From positions 1,138,001 through 1,202,000 of the forward strand of contig NZ_CP045483.1 in assembly GCF_009729035.1 (NCBI RefSeq): DNA of 64,000 bases, read 5' to 3'. This DNA comes from Stygiolobus azoricus (GTDB lineage Archaea > Thermoproteota > Thermoprotei_A > Sulfolobales > Sulfolobaceae). The notes beneath the pieces were generated by a model. It did no database searches and was not told the origin of the DNA. It saw nothing but the letters and a program-made list of their open reading frames with translations. Position numbers and translations under genes: made by a program. Below, in pieces: positions 16,923 to 26,404 of this stretch. Every line of letters begins with the position of its first letter. Position 1 is the stretch's first letter.

Positions 16923-17647
16923 TTACTACGGTCTATATGATAGGTAATACGTTCTGTAAGTTATGCCAAACAGACGAAGAACAGCTCAAAAGAGAGCTGG
17001 TAAGGACTGTGAGGGCTTTTTATTATAAAGGATTAGTCACCAACGCAGGGGGTAATCAAAGTGCAAGATTGCCTGGGAGTAATAAGATATGGATTACTCC
17101 TTCCGGTTATCCCAGAATGAGCTTAACAGAAGAGGATCTGATAGCAGTAGACTTAAACGGTAATGTAATAGTTGGCGACTTAAAACCCTCTATAGAAACT
17201 TTCGCTCATTTAGAAGTGTATAAGAGGAGACCTGATGTGAATGCTGTTATTCACGCTCACGTCCCTTATGTGATGGGGGCAACTATTTCGGGTTACTTAG
17301 AGGTAACTCACGGTGAGGCCGCAGCGATACTCGGTGAAGTTAAGATAGTCCCCTATGCGCATCCCGGGACTAAAGAATTGGCTAAGTATATAGGAGAGGC
17401 GTTTCAAGGTGAGGGGATGAAAGTCCCCAGGGTAGTAATAACTCAAAATCATGGCGCGTTTTCAGCAGGTGCTTGTATCCACGAAGCTAGGGCTTTCATA
17501 GAGATACTTGATGAGTGGGCTAGGTTTAACATAGCGGCTAAGGCACTGGGAGGTATAAAACATAAGTTAACTTTGATCGACTTAAGGAAGCCCGGGGCAG
17601 GGTATATTAGGGCGGTGAAGTTCGGTGGAAGGACCGGATTTAAGTGA
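16919..17647 (+). CDS. Class II aldolase/adducin-family protein in the hyp operon
   Basis: A 242-residue class II aldolase-like protein: GLVTNAGGNQSARLPGSNKI (phosphate/N-terminal loop), ITPSGYPRMSLTEEDL, AVIHAHVPYVMG (metal histidines), ITQNHGAF (third histidine). The family splits or epimerises small sugar phosphates (L-fuculose-1-P, L-ribulose-5-P) with a zinc ion. It starts at GTG 16919 overlapping the hypD stop, so it is co-expressed with maturation genes. That link is unexplained; a metabolite supply role (for instance for the CO ligand) is speculation. Confidence 0.8.
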   Translation: MITTVYMIGNTFCKLCQTDEEQLKRELVRTVRAFYYKGLVTNAGGNQSARLPGSNKIWITPSGYPRMSLTEEDLIAVDLNGNVIVGDLKPSIETFAHLEVYKRRPDVNAVIHAHVPYVMGATISGYLEVTHGEAAAILGEVKIVPYAHPGTKELAKYIGEAFQGEGMKVPRVVITQNHGAFSAGACIHEARAFIEILDEWARFNIAAKALGGIKHKLTLIDLRKPGAGYIRAVKFGGRTGFK

Positions 17648-17891
17648 GGTTTTAGAGCCTGAGACCGGTGTACCAGTTGTAGAGTTGGGACTTGTCAGGG
17701 AAGGTGAGGACGGGACTTTATATTACAAACCTATATCTCCTTATACTCCTCAGATACTCGTAATAGCGTTAGGAATAGAACTTGTCCTATATACTAGAAG
17801 AAGAGTTAAGTTAGAAAATTACTATTTAGAAGAAGAAATAAACAAGAGGTTGGAAATGCTTTATGAAGCAATTAGCGATCAAACTACTTGA
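17625..17891 (+). CDS. MIP18/DUF59-like small protein
   Basis: An 88-residue protein overlapping the aldolase 3' end by 23 bp. The opening EVLEPETGVPVVELGLVREG resembles the DUF59/MIP18 signature (V-x-DPE-x-G-x-x-[IV]-x-x-LGLV), found in iron-sulfur cluster carriers and PaaD-like proteins. The rest (PYTPQILVIALGIELVLYTR) is less typical. It may be a shortened MIP18 domain acting with the hydrogenase iron-sulfur subunit; alternatively an unrelated hypothetical. Start codon GTG 17625 is uncertain. Confidence 0.5.
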   Translation: MEGPDLSEVLEPETGVPVVELGLVREGEDGTLYYKPISPYTPQILVIALGIELVLYTRRRVKLENYYLEEEINKRLEMLYEAISDQTT

Positions 17892-18159
17892 GATTGCTGA
17901 AGTAGAGAAAGACCCTGCAATAAAACTTTCTGCCTTATTAGAATGTATAGAAAATTTAGTCGAAGTGGACGATAGTGAGCCTGATTTTAAGAAGAAGGTT
18001 CTAGATACGATAAGACAAGACAAAGAATTGTATGAAATTTATGAAAGAATTATAGATGGGATGTTCGATCTTATAATTACGGGGAGTGTTACTGAGATTG
18101 ATAGTTTAGTTACCGCTGTAAAAAAGAGAGTATCAGTAGTAGAAGGAAAGTCATTATAA
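17863..18159 (+). CDS. Small helical hypothetical protein ending the hyp operon
   Basis: A 98-residue, all-helical acidic protein from ATG 17863, overlapping the upstream gene by 29 bp. Sequence such as AIKLLEIAEVEKDPAIKLSALLECIENL suggests two or three amphipathic helices. No motif or family recognised. Tight overlap indicates it belongs to the same transcript as hypE-hypD. Confidence 0.6.
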   Translation: MKQLAIKLLEIAEVEKDPAIKLSALLECIENLVEVDDSEPDFKKKVLDTIRQDKELYEIYERIIDGMFDLIITGSVTEIDSLVTAVKKRVSVVEGKSL

Positions 18160-18651
18160 TCAACATAATGCTAAAGAATTGAACAACGATAAAGTAGATG
18201 TATAGAACTAGCTAAGGTCTAGTAACACTTAACACGTATATAAAGCTAGTTAAAATATTAGTTATAAAAAAGGAGTAACGGAATCAAAAGCGTGTGCGGT
18301 GGTGATGAAGAATACATTATATCCAAATTTAAACACTTATTTTTCAGAAGATCTCTCACTGATGCAAGAGACGCTCATCCGCAGTTTGGCTAAGCTCTTA
18401 ATGGGAATGAGGAGAACAATAAGTACCTTTCCCCTATCACGGGACTAGGCATTGCGGATGAAAGCTCGGTTTGATTAAGTAATTTTTCTAAATAACAAAC
18501 TAGGAATGAAGAAAATTTATCCAAATATTAACAGAGGAGGACTTCAACCATCTTTCACGTACCTAAGACTACCATACAGTATTATTTCATCTTTAGCTAT
18601 AATTCTCCTCATAGTGATTTTTACAATATTGATGACGCAAGTATTGAGTAG
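18160..18651. other. Intergenic, no gene seen
   Basis: AT-rich stretch after the hyp operon. I looked for tRNA, short frames and repeats on both strands and found nothing supportable. A GTGATGA ... CTGATG spacing at 18304-18365 loosely recalls a C/D box RNA but lacks clear internal boxes. Confidence 0.4.
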
Positions 18652-18884
18652 TTAAAAGGATGTGTCTTTCATTGAGATTTTTCTAAATAAGAGTTCCAAA
18701 GTGATGTATGTTATATAGATAACCCTTTCATTTGGCCCTTCTGTTATGTGTAGTAACTTACCGTCATGTCTCCACTTACAACTATGGCAACATATTTTAA
18801 ACTTTGTATCTACCCTCCTAAGGAGTTGACTTAGGGACTGCTTACCGTGCTCTGGAAATTGTGGAGTAGATTTAAAAAAGATTT
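18652..18884 (-). pseudogene. Fragment of a small cysteine/histidine protein, no start codon
   Basis: The minus strand stays open for about 75 codons and ends at TAA 18652-18654, with a protein-like core QSLSQLLRRVDTKFKICCHS then CKWRHDGKLLHITEGPN and a hydrophobic strand. There is no ATG, GTG or TTG in a sensible place. It may be a decayed gene or one with an unusual start. Family unknown. Confidence 0.3.
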
Positions 18885-18892
18885 TTAGTTAT

Positions 18893-19456
18893 TTATTCAG
18901 AACTCCACCTTTCTATTATTTCCTTGTTGTCTAGGACTAACATTAACCTACTCATGTTAGCCAAAGACCTCTCATGGGCTTCCTTGTCTGCTGATGACAC
19001 GGCTTCTCTAGCTATTACCGGTAAGAATCCCAAGGTTTGGGCGTGCCTCGCTGATGTTTCTACACCGATATCCGTAGCGATCCCCGTGAAAACAATGACG
19101 TTGATTCCGGCATTTCTCACCATGAGTTCGAAGTTAGTCCCTACGAATATAGAAGCAGTGTTCTTGTTCAGTACTACGTCACCCTCCTTAGGGTATACCT
19201 CTTTAACTATGTCACCCGGATCAAATCTCCTCCTCAAGTATGGGGGCTGAAACCTCTCAGGTAAGGGTGTTATCTTAGTGTAAACTATTGGCACGTTGTA
19301 CTGCCTAGCAGCGTCGATTAACTCCTTAAGCTTGGAGAGAAATTCATCTTTGTTAAATATTGAGTTAACTAGGGCTTCTTGTACATCCCATACTACAAGA
19401 ACGGAGTTCTTCCTAGTTATAAACTTTTTTACTTCGTCTTTGTTATACCAAGCCAT
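18893..19456 (-). CDS. Isochorismatase-family hydrolase
   Basis: A 187-residue cysteine-hydrolase-fold protein: [16 protein letters not shown] (D24), [16 protein letters not shown] (K98), and [20 protein letters not shown], where the position of the nucleophilic cysteine is Gly131. Nicotinamidases need that Cys; isochorismatases of the PhzD/EntB type carry a non-Cys residue there and act through Asp and Lys. So isochorismatase-like vinyl-ether hydrolysis fits better than amide hydrolysis, although a non-catalytic paralogue is possible. Stands alone with its own ATG at 19456. Confidence 0.75.
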   Translation of the reverse strand: MAWYNKDEVKKFITRKNSVLVVWDVQEALVNSIFNKDEFLSKLKELIDAARQYNVPIVYTKITPLPERFQPPYLRRRFDPGDIVKEVYPKEGDVVLNKNTASIFVGTNFELMVRNAGINVIVFTGIATDIGVETSARHAQTLGFLPVIAREAVSSADKEAHERSLANMSRLMLVLDNKEIIERWSSE

Positions 19457-19591
19457 AAATTCATAATTGATCAGTGGGTAAAAAGTTTATCACCAAACAA
19501 AATGTCAAGCAAAACTCGCCACGAGAGCCCTTAAAATTTGGATCTCATATCGGTGGTAAACATTTAATGTCTAATTTACGAAATAGTTGTT

Positions 19592-20017
19592 ATGGAACTT
19601 AAACTCCCGCCCAGAATTAAAGTGCTTGAGGCACTTGGAGCTATTGCTGATGGTAGAGTTGAAAAGACAGAGGAAGGTTGTAAGGTAATCTCCTCAGAGA
19701 GGGATAAACAGTACGAGGTGAAGATCAAGGGGCAAGTGGTCTACAGTGATGATAACGGGACAAGGTTTAGGGGATATATAGGTTACCCTATTATATCCTG
19801 TCTTATGTTAAACGGTTCCCTCCCTTTTGACGATAAGTATGCAAATGCTTTAAGGGGTATACCATGGAAGAGGCTTAACGAGGAGTATAAGAATTACACT
19901 AGGGTAGAGGAAATAGTGTTTAAGGTAAGTGAAGAGAGGGGTGTTAAGAGGGAGGAACTTGAGAAATTTGTAGATCACGTTATGAACAAACTCAAGACCC
20001 TTCATCTACGTCGTTAA
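19592..20017 (+). CDS. Hypothetical conserved protein
   Basis: A 141-residue protein from ATG 19592 starting MELKLPPRIKVLEALGAIAD, with an alpha/beta N-terminal half and a C-terminal charged helix. A single pair of cysteines (GCKV, SCLM). I do not recognise the family. Its 3' end overlaps that of the converging HypC-like gene by 26 bp, and it is next to hydrogenase maturation functions, which is the only hint of role. Confidence 0.6.
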   Translation: MELKLPPRIKVLEALGAIADGRVEKTEEGCKVISSERDKQYEVKIKGQVVYSDDNGTRFRGYIGYPIISCLMLNGSLPFDDKYANALRGIPWKRLNEEYKNYTRVEEIVFKVSEERGVKREELEKFVDHVMNKLKTLHLRR

Positions 20018-20237
20018 TAACTGAACTTATTTTCCTCTTTAGGTCATCCTCGACTTCATCCTCTTTGAGGACTCTTATAGCGTAGCCAGCGTGTACTAGC
20101 ACCCAGTCACCTTCCTTAGCGTCTACTAAAGAGAGCGAGATGTTTTTCCTAACACCTCCGAAGTCCACAATCCCTTCTTCTCCTTGCTTTTTCACCACTT
20201 TTCCTACAAAAGCCATATCGTAGGGGTCGTATTCCAT
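19992..20237 (-). CDS. HypC/HupF paralogue lacking the N-terminal cysteine
   Basis: The 81-residue product matches HypC over almost its whole length: AFVGKVVKKQGEEGIVDFGG, NISLSLVDAKEGDWVLVHAG, YAIRVLKEDE. True HypC begins Met-Cys; this one reads MEYDPYDMAFVGKV, so neither possible start gives Cys2. Without it the protein cannot carry the Fe(CN)2CO unit by the known mechanism. It may act as a large-subunit chaperone only. A short independent promoter is likely (ATG 20237 follows AT-rich DNA). Confidence 0.8.
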   Translation of the reverse strand: MEYDPYDMAFVGKVVKKQGEEGIVDFGGVRKNISLSLVDAKEGDWVLVHAGYAIRVLKEDEVEDDLKRKISSVINDVDEGS

Positions 20238-20439
20238 AAATAAATATCTCCAAAGAAAGGATTAAAACATTGAGTTTTTACCCGAGGCGTAACTTATCCT
20301 GACTTTTAGTCTAATTTCACAATGTCTATAAAAAGCTCATGTTAACTTAAGTTAAAAGACTTCACTACGATCTTAAATCAGAAACCTCATGTGGATAACT
20401 CTGTTGATCAAGAAATGAGATAAAATAAAAATAATCTGG

Positions 20440-22227
20440 TTATTTTTGTGGAGTAGTATTCTGTTTCAATTCATTTAGTTTTTCTTCATATGATTTAAGT
20501 AGGTTATCTATGGTCAATACTCCTAAATATTTGCCATCCTTTACTACACAGACCCATCTACTCCTAAGTCTAGCCATTACGTCCCAGCAGTCTTCAAAGG
20601 TAGATTCTAGTCTAACATACGGTACTCCTCTAACTACATATTTCCCTACAATATCATCACCGTTAGCTTTCTCTAAGTCCCTTAAATACACTGCCCCTAC
20701 AAACCTATCGTTTTCATCTGTAACGGGCAAACTCAAGAAATTGTTCTCCATCATCTTAGATAAAGCTGAGCTTACTTTATCACTTATCTTTACTCTAATG
20801 TCAGAAAGTTTGGCATCACTTACCTTCAATATTTGTAATAATGGTATTTCATATTCAAGCTTATGTGCTGGTGAATCTCTCCTAGTAGGGACTTGAGCTT
20901 GATAAATGGTGTAATTTCCTGAGATTAAGTAAGAGAGTGCTACGGCTATCATAGTCCCGGGCAAGAGCTGTAAACTCCCTGTCATTTCAGTTACCATTAC
21001 TATCATTGAGAGAGGCACTTTTCCTGCAGCACCAAAAAACGACGCCATTCCTATTATAACGAAAGGTGCTATTGTAGGAACTATGTTCGGGAAGATATGA
21101 TGGAAAATAAGACCTAAATCAGCTCCTACGAAAGCCCCTATGAAAAGCCCAGGTGCAAATACTCCTCCACTACCCCCTGAACCTATTGAAAAGGAGGTAG
21201 CTAATATCTTTAATAAGGGAAGTAAAGCGAGGAGTACTACAACAGGTAAAATGGGAGAGTAAAATACGTTAATTTTCTCGTACTCAACCAAATTTATCCA
21301 TCCATAACCCGTACCCATTACTTCAGGAGCTACTAACGCTATACTCCCTGTAACTAACGCTCCAAGTACAGGTTTAAAGTATTTGTTTATCTTTAACTTC
21401 TTGAAAAACGAGTGTACACCATAAAACAGTTTAACATAAAGTATTGCTACGAGTCCGTTAACTATTCCCAATATAGCGTATAAGGGTAATCTGAGCGGAT
21501 TAAATGGTTCTGAGTAATAACCGAAGACCGGTGTAAAGCCGTAAATTGACCCGAATATTACATAACCCACTGCTGCAGCTATTAAAGAAGGATACAATAC
21601 TTCAGGTTCAAGATCTCTCCTATATAATATTTCTGCAGATAATAGCGCTCCGCCTATGGGAGACTTAAAGATAGTTCCTATACCTGCTCCAATACCCACA
21701 GCTACCATTTTCCTTCTATCCTCGGGAGGAAGTTTTAACAAATCAGCAAGGACAGAACCTAATCCTGCTGAGAACTGAGCTGTAGGTCCCTCTTTTCCAG
21801 CACTCCCTCCTGAGCCTATAGTTATCGATGATGCTATGAGCTTCACCGGTACTACTACCCACCTTATCTTACCTTGGTAATAATGATAAGCTCTTATAGC
21901 CGCATCAGTCCCATGTCCTTCAGCCTCAGGTGCAAATGTATAAACTATAAGTCCCGAAATTAGACCACCAATAGCCACTGAGACTGGAATTAGATAATAA
22001 TTTCCAGGATGAAAAGTGAATGAAAGACTTCCTCCTTCTCCTAAAGGTTCTGGATAAGAAACACCTACAAATTTATGTATGAAGATAAATTCGAATAAAT
22101 GTAATAAAGTGTAAAATATTGTAGCAGCTATACCTGCTACAACACCCGCTATAACACCTAGAATAAACCACTTTTCATAGTAATTTAGTCGTTCAAAGTA
22201 GTTCATAATGATCTTTAACAATATCAA
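20440..22227 (-). CDS. ClC-family chloride transporter with CBS pair
   Basis: A 595-residue integral membrane protein of the ClC family. Ion-selectivity motifs are visible: [14 protein letters not shown] (GKEGP with the gating glutamate), [14 protein letters not shown], and [17 protein letters not shown]. After about ten hydrophobic segments come two cytoplasmic CBS domains ([20 protein letters not shown] and [17 protein letters not shown]). The gating Glu suggests a Cl-/H+ antiporter rather than a channel, useful for pH homeostasis in an acidophile. The preferred start may be the second Met ([14 protein letters not shown]) at 22206. Confidence 0.92.
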   Translation of the reverse strand: MILLKIIMNYFERLNYYEKWFILGVIAGVVAGIAATIFYTLLHLFEFIFIHKFVGVSYPEPLGEGGSLSFTFHPGNYYLIPVSVAIGGLISGLIVYTFAPEAEGHGTDAAIRAYHYYQGKIRWVVVPVKLIASSITIGSGGSAGKEGPTAQFSAGLGSVLADLLKLPPEDRRKMVAVGIGAGIGTIFKSPIGGALLSAEILYRRDLEPEVLYPSLIAAAVGYVIFGSIYGFTPVFGYYSEPFNPLRLPLYAILGIVNGLVAILYVKLFYGVHSFFKKLKINKYFKPVLGALVTGSIALVAPEVMGTGYGWINLVEYEKINVFYSPILPVVVLLALLPLLKILATSFSIGSGGSGGVFAPGLFIGAFVGADLGLIFHHIFPNIVPTIAPFVIIGMASFFGAAGKVPLSMIVMVTEMTGSLQLLPGTMIAVALSYLISGNYTIYQAQVPTRRDSPAHKLEYEIPLLQILKVSDAKLSDIRVKISDKVSSALSKMMENNFLSLPVTDENDRFVGAVYLRDLEKANGDDIVGKYVVRGVPYVRLESTFEDCWDVMARLRSRWVCVVKDGKYLGVLTIDNLLKSYEEKLNELKQNTTPQK

Positions 22228-22847
22228 GGTTTAAAGTTTTAAATAAAATTGAGGTTTAGTAGAAAATCTGCTAAAATAATCTATCAATCGTATTGCAATC
22301 GTTATTGACTACTTTCGTATAAGTAGTTACGGATTAAGAAAGCAAACATTTAGCAAGATCCTTTCCGTTCTCTTCCTGCCTACTAGCTAGGGTTCCTCAT
22401 TGATTAGAAGATACGTTTGAGGGGAAGCCAAGAAGCCACCATTTAAGTTCGTGACATCAATTACGTTAAGGTAATTCTCAAAATGAAAATACTTATAACA
22501 TGCCTCGACCTTTTTCCGTATTTAGGACACGAAATTGAGGAGTATTTTTGGGTTTAACTAAGCCCACAACGAGAGCACGTGTTTATTACCTGCCAAACAA
22601 CCTAGAAGTCTACTTATGAAGTAGAATCTGGAAGTGACTCATTTTATAAATAGGGAAAACCCTAAATGGATGAACACAGTTACTCTCTCCTCATCGAGGG
22701 ACAGAAAGACTAAAGTGCCTTTTTAGAGCAAATACAAGACTATATATTGTTTGGTTTGTGATATTAAGCTAAAATAGAAGATAGTGAAAGTAATCAGAGT
22801 CATTAAAAGTTTATCAGGGTTTGACCTTCAATGAAACTCCTAGTCTG
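22228..22847. other. Intergenic with decayed coding-like pieces
   Basis: No intact gene. On the plus strand short open stretches, for example reading NPKWMNTVTLSSSRDRKTKV near 22660-22720, are broken by stops and look like the remains of an insertion element or other gene, but I cannot name one. No repeats or RNA gene recognised. Confidence 0.3.
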
Positions 22848-24017
22848 TTAACTCACTTTACTTAGAATATCCTTAGAAGCTAATACCAAACCCTTTCTAT
22901 CGGGCTCATCTTTAGGTAAGTAATACTCATCACCTTCTTTCTCTATGAAACTCACGTCTACCAGCCTATTTAAAATCTCGTAAACCCTCGGTTCCGGTAC
23001 TTCGTTTAGTATACTATTCACGACCTTAGTAACATCCCTTAAACTCCCATGCCCGCCTAGCCTATCAAGTGATAAAATTACAGCAGAATACCTCTCGGGT
23101 GATTGCGTGTTAGAAATGAAGTCTTTAGCTTCCTTTCTTACCTCCTCTATAGCCATAGCCTCAATTTCATCAATGTCAGCCTTCTCCCCATGTTTAACCC
23201 TAAATGAATACTCTGCACCGAAAAACGTTAACCATCCTGGGATACCGTCAAACCTCTTTAATGCCTCCCTGATAACTTCCTCATTAACTTTTATTCCTTC
23301 CTCATCAAAGCCCTTGAGTAGGAAGTCCTTAGACATCTCTTCATTGAACTTTTCCACTTTAATCCTCCTTATGTATCTACCAAAAAACGGTTTTTCGTAT
23401 TCAAGCCCCTTAAGCGTTTTTTCAAGTATTCCTACTGTACTCCCGGTGAAGATTACAGTAGTTGATTTGCAGTAATCGTAAATATCATGGAAGAATGAAG
23501 GGAAGTTAATCCCGTTCACTTTCAACAGCTCTTGTGCTTCATCAAATACTAGGACTAAGGTCTTCTTATTATCGCTTGAAAGTAAATCAAGTTCCCTTAT
23601 TACGGAACTTAAGTCCTCATCCCTAAACCTCTTAAGCTTAGCCCTTATTTTTACCACATTAAATTCTATGAACGATTTCTCATCTATTCCTAACACATTA
23701 GAGATAAACCTCACGACCCTACCGCCTAAAGTGTACTTCTTTATAGCCTCATTAACGCTCTCTAAAAAGAGGCTAATGAAGGAGGATTTAGGGTACTTCT
23801 TTTTCTTCGGGTCGTAAATCCTAATTAAGTTGAACTTCACTACTATATATTTAGGGTCGTTGATAGCTACATTAACTACACTGGTTTTCCCTACCCTACG
23901 CACTCCATAAACTGCAAGCCATACCTTCCTTTCAACGCTCTCTTTTATTTCTTCTACCTCTTTATCCCTATCGTATAAGTCCTTTCTGTCCTCTTTCGGT
24001 CTCACGTCAAAAAGCAT
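22848..24017 (-). CDS. Archaeal Arch_ATPase-type (STAND-like) ATP-binding protein
   Basis: A 389-residue ATPase: Walker A in YGVRRVGKTSVVNVA (residues 37-51), Walker B in TLVLVFDEAQELLK (about 153-166), sensor-like VIFTGSTVGI, and a C-terminal winged-helix region (ILNRLVDVSFIEKEGDEYYL). This is the archaeal ATPase family PF01637, often with a DNA-binding C-terminus. Members are abundant in Sulfolobales, with uncertain roles in regulation, TA-like or mobile-element biology. The start codon at 24017 abuts a 17-bp inverted repeat, suggesting self-regulation. Monocistronic. Confidence 0.85.
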   Translation of the reverse strand: MLFDVRPKEDRKDLYDRDKEVEEIKESVERKVWLAVYGVRRVGKTSVVNVAINDPKYIVVKFNLIRIYDPKKKKYPKSSFISLFLESVNEAIKKYTLGGRVVRFISNVLGIDEKSFIEFNVVKIRAKLKRFRDEDLSSVIRELDLLSSDNKKTLVLVFDEAQELLKVNGINFPSFFHDIYDYCKSTTVIFTGSTVGILEKTLKGLEYEKPFFGRYIRRIKVEKFNEEMSKDFLLKGFDEEGIKVNEEVIREALKRFDGIPGWLTFFGAEYSFRVKHGEKADIDEIEAMAIEEVRKEAKDFISNTQSPERYSAVILSLDRLGGHGSLRDVTKVVNSILNEVPEPRVYEILNRLVDVSFIEKEGDEYYLPKDEPDRKGLVLASKDILSKVS

Positions 24018-24051
24018 TTTACGCCGACGTAATAATTACGTCGACGTAAAA
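24017..24051. promoter_or_regulatory. Inverted repeat at the ATPase start, likely operator
   Basis: Left arm 24017-24033 and right arm 24035-24051 are complementary at 16 of 17 positions around a single central base at 24034. Each arm contains a GACGTAA-type core and TCGACGT. It begins on the ATPase start codon and covers the region where its TATA box would be, so a bound protein would block transcription. No other copy was seen in the window. Confidence 0.55.
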
Positions 24052-24441
24052 TAAAAATTTAAGGCCTGCAACTTTTGTACTGTTAAAGATGCGTGGACAG
24101 TATAGTATTTTATTATCTTCGTTTACTCTTTTTGTATAACTCGCGTGCAGTTAGAAATATTACTATAATTATAATCTTAACTTCTAGAAAATTTAGTGTC
24201 AAGTCTTAACTTACCTACTCACTTTCATCCGTTGTGCTCTCGTTAAGGAACTCCTTAGCCTGAAGTGTATTTAGCAGTATTAACCCCCTTATCAATTTAG
24301 CAAATTATTAGCCTCTTAAACGGCTTGTAAAGGAGTAAGTCGATTTACCTCATCACCGTTTAAAACTTAAACTGGGTTAATTTGTCTCTCCTAATTTTAT
24401 CTATAATGACAAATATTACCCTCGAAAGAGAAAATTATGTT
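24052..24441. other. Intergenic before the por operon
   Basis: About 390 bp, AT-rich, no gene. An in-frame upstream ATG (24382) extends porC but its N-terminal extension is not conserved-looking, so this stretch is treated as untranslated and promoter DNA. Confidence 0.35.
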
Positions 24442-24984
24442 ATGAGGCTTGAAATAATTCTTAGAGGAAGAGGCGGTATGGGAGTAGTAACTGCAGGTGA
24501 AGTACTCGTTAAGGCTGCCGTCATTGAAGGTAAGTACGGCCAGTCCATTCCCTCCTATGGTGGGGAAAGGAGAGGGGCTCCGGTAACTTCTTATGTTCGC
24601 CTCTCGGATGATCCTATATACATACACAGAGAGGTTTATAACGCTGACCTCGTCGGGGTATTTGACCCCTCACTCTTTAAGGTCATGAACCCTTTAGAGG
24701 GTTTGAAGGAAGATGGGATCTTGGTCATAAACACCAAGACCCCGCAAAAGTTATGGAAAAAAACCTTTTACTTGGATGCAGTGGAGATCGCTGAGAAACT
24801 GAACCTTGTAATTGCGGGGTGGAGGTTAGTTAACATCCCTATGGTTGGGGCAATAGCTAGAATAACTGGAATGATATCATTGGACGCAATTGAAGAAGCT
24901 GTAAAAGAGGAGTTCGAAGGTAAGTTAGGTGAAGCTAATGCTGAAGCGGCTAAACTGGGTTATGAGATGGTGAGGGAGGTATGA
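24442..24984 (+). CDS. porC: Pyruvate/2-oxoacid:ferredoxin oxidoreductase gamma subunit
   Basis: Four-subunit 2-oxoacid:ferredoxin oxidoreductases convert pyruvate to acetyl-CoA with reduced ferredoxin. The gamma subunit is recognised by [37 protein letters not shown] and a C-terminal [11 protein letters not shown] chose ATG 24442, since the conserved domain starts there; the 20 residues from ATG 24382 look like read-through. It overlaps the delta subunit by 4 bp. Order gamma-delta-alpha-beta is standard for archaeal PORs. Confidence 0.92.
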   Translation: MRLEIILRGRGGMGVVTAGEVLVKAAVIEGKYGQSIPSYGGERRGAPVTSYVRLSDDPIYIHREVYNADLVGVFDPSLFKVMNPLEGLKEDGILVINTKTPQKLWKKTFYLDAVEIAEKLNLVIAGWRLVNIPMVGAIARITGMISLDAIEEAVKEEFEGKLGEANAEAAKLGYEMVREV

Positions 24985-25241
24985 TCGAATATCCGATCCC
25001 CTTAGGAAGACCGAAAGTAGGTGCGTCTGGACTTACCGGGCATTGGAGGATAATAAAACCCGTAATTCACTACGACAAATGCACGAAATGTAGACTTTGT
25101 GTAATTTACTGCCCCGAAAACACAATAGACCTTTTGGAGGGATTCGATGTGAGGATAGACTATGATTATTGCAAGGGATGCGGAGTCTGTGCACAGATAT
25201 GTCCTCAAAAAGCCATCGAGATGGTCCCGGAGGTGAAATGA
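24981..25241 (+). CDS. porD: Pyruvate:ferredoxin oxidoreductase delta subunit
   Basis: An 86-residue ferredoxin-like subunit with two [4Fe-4S] motifs: [17 protein letters not shown] and [17 protein letters not shown]. It passes electrons from the thiamine site of the beta subunit to external ferredoxin. ATG overlaps the porC stop, and its own TGA overlaps the porA ATG (ATGA), showing coupling. A GGAGGTG ribosome binding site for porA lies within its final codons. Confidence 0.93.
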   Translation: MIEYPIPLGRPKVGASGLTGHWRIIKPVIHYDKCTKCRLCVIYCPENTIDLLEGFDVRIDYDYCKGCGVCAQICPQKAIEMVPEVK

Positions 25242-26404
25242 AAATGATGACCGTGACAAAACACGTAACGGCAATGGTAGGTAACCACGCAGTAGCTTAT
25301 GCAGTAAAACAGGCTAAACCACAAGTCTTAGCAGTTTTCCCAATAACTCCTCAAACTACGATGCTAGAGAAACTAGCAGAGTATATAGAAAAAGGAGAAC
25401 TAAAGGCGGAGTTAATAAAGGTTGAAGGTGAACACTCAGCACTGGCTGCAGTTTACGGTGCAGCAGTAGCTGGAGCTAGGGTTTTTACTGCAACGTCATC
25501 CCAAGGTCTGTTATACATGACAGAAATGATTTACTGGGCTGGAGGTGAAAGAGTACCTATCGTTAATGCAGTAGCTACTAGGGCTTTAGCTGAACCTTGG
25601 TCAATATGGGATGACCACCAGGATTTCTTCAGTAAGAGAGATGCGTCTTGGATCATGATGATGGCGGAAAACGTCCAAGAGGCCTACGATATGACGTTGC
25701 AAGCCTTCAGGATAAGTGAAGACAAGAGGGTATTACTCCCGGTAATGATGGGATTTGACGGTTTCATCTTAACCCATACTATGGAGAGATTGGAAATTCT
25801 AGAAGATGAGATTGTAAATAAGTTCATACCTCCTAGGGAATTCAATCTAATAGATTTCAACGACCCAGTCAACGTAGGACCAATTGCTGCCCCTGACGAT
25901 TACATGAGGATTAAGTTCGAGACTATGAAGGCAATGGAAGGGAGTAAGGAAGTCATCGAGGAGATAAGTAAGGAATACGAGGAGATAAGCGGTAGAAAAC
26001 AGTTTGGCTTAATCGAGTGTTATATGTGCGATGATGCGGAATACGTGTTCGTAACTGCTGGCGCATGGACTGGGGACGCGAGAGAAGCCGTAAGGAGGAT
26101 GAGGAGTCAAGGAAAGAAAGTGGGCTTACTGAAGATCAGAGTGGTAAGACCTTTCCCAAAGGAGAGGATCAAGGATTCGTTGAAAGGAGTACACGGTGTT
26201 GTAGTGTTTGACAGAGAATATTCATACGGTATCGGAGGGATTTTAGCTACAGAGATTAAGGCTACTTTATACAACAGCGGGATCGATGTTTATAGTGTAA
26301 TAGCAGGTATAGGAGGGAAAGACGTAAGACCTCTCCACTTCCAAAAGGTAATGGAAGACGTGTTAAACGGTCACAAATTTGATGAGAGGTGGTTAAATGA
26401 GTGA
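25238..26404 (+). CDS. porA: Pyruvate:ferredoxin oxidoreductase alpha subunit
   Basis: A 388-residue alpha subunit from ATG 25238 (GGAGGTG seven bases upstream). Features are [36 protein letters not shown], the catalytic/CoA-binding [30 protein letters not shown], and the C-terminal [18 protein letters not shown]. Together with beta it forms the active site. A longer frame from 25169 is unlikely because it lies inside porD. The beta gene starts 8 bp before its end. Confidence 0.94.
   Translation: MKMMTVTKHVTAMVGNHAVAYAVKQAKPQVLAVFPITPQTTMLEKLAEYIEKGELKAELIKVEGEHSALAAVYGAAVAGARVFTATSSQGLLYMTEMIYWAGGERVPIVNAVATRALAEPWSIWDDHQDFFSKRDASWIMMMAENVQEAYDMTLQAFRISEDKRVLLPVMMGFDGFILTHTMERLEILEDEIVNKFIPPREFNLIDFNDPVNVGPIAAPDDYMRIKFETMKAMEGSKEVIEEISKEYEEISGRKQFGLIECYMCDDAEYVFVTAGAWTGDAREAVRRMRSQGKKVGLLKIRVVRPFPKERIKDSLKGVHGVVVFDREYSYGIGGILATEIKATLYNSGIDVYSVIAGIGGKDVRPLHFQKVMEDVLNGHKFDERWLNE

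Noticed and set aside
18304-18365. C/D box RNA-like spacing (GTGATGA ... CTGATG)
   Set aside because: Internal C' and D' boxes and terminal stem are not visible; two short motifs are expected by chance in this much sequence.
22228-22847. Insertion sequence remnant
   Set aside because: Short protein-like stretches exist but neither terminal inverted repeats nor a recognisable transposase motif could be shown.
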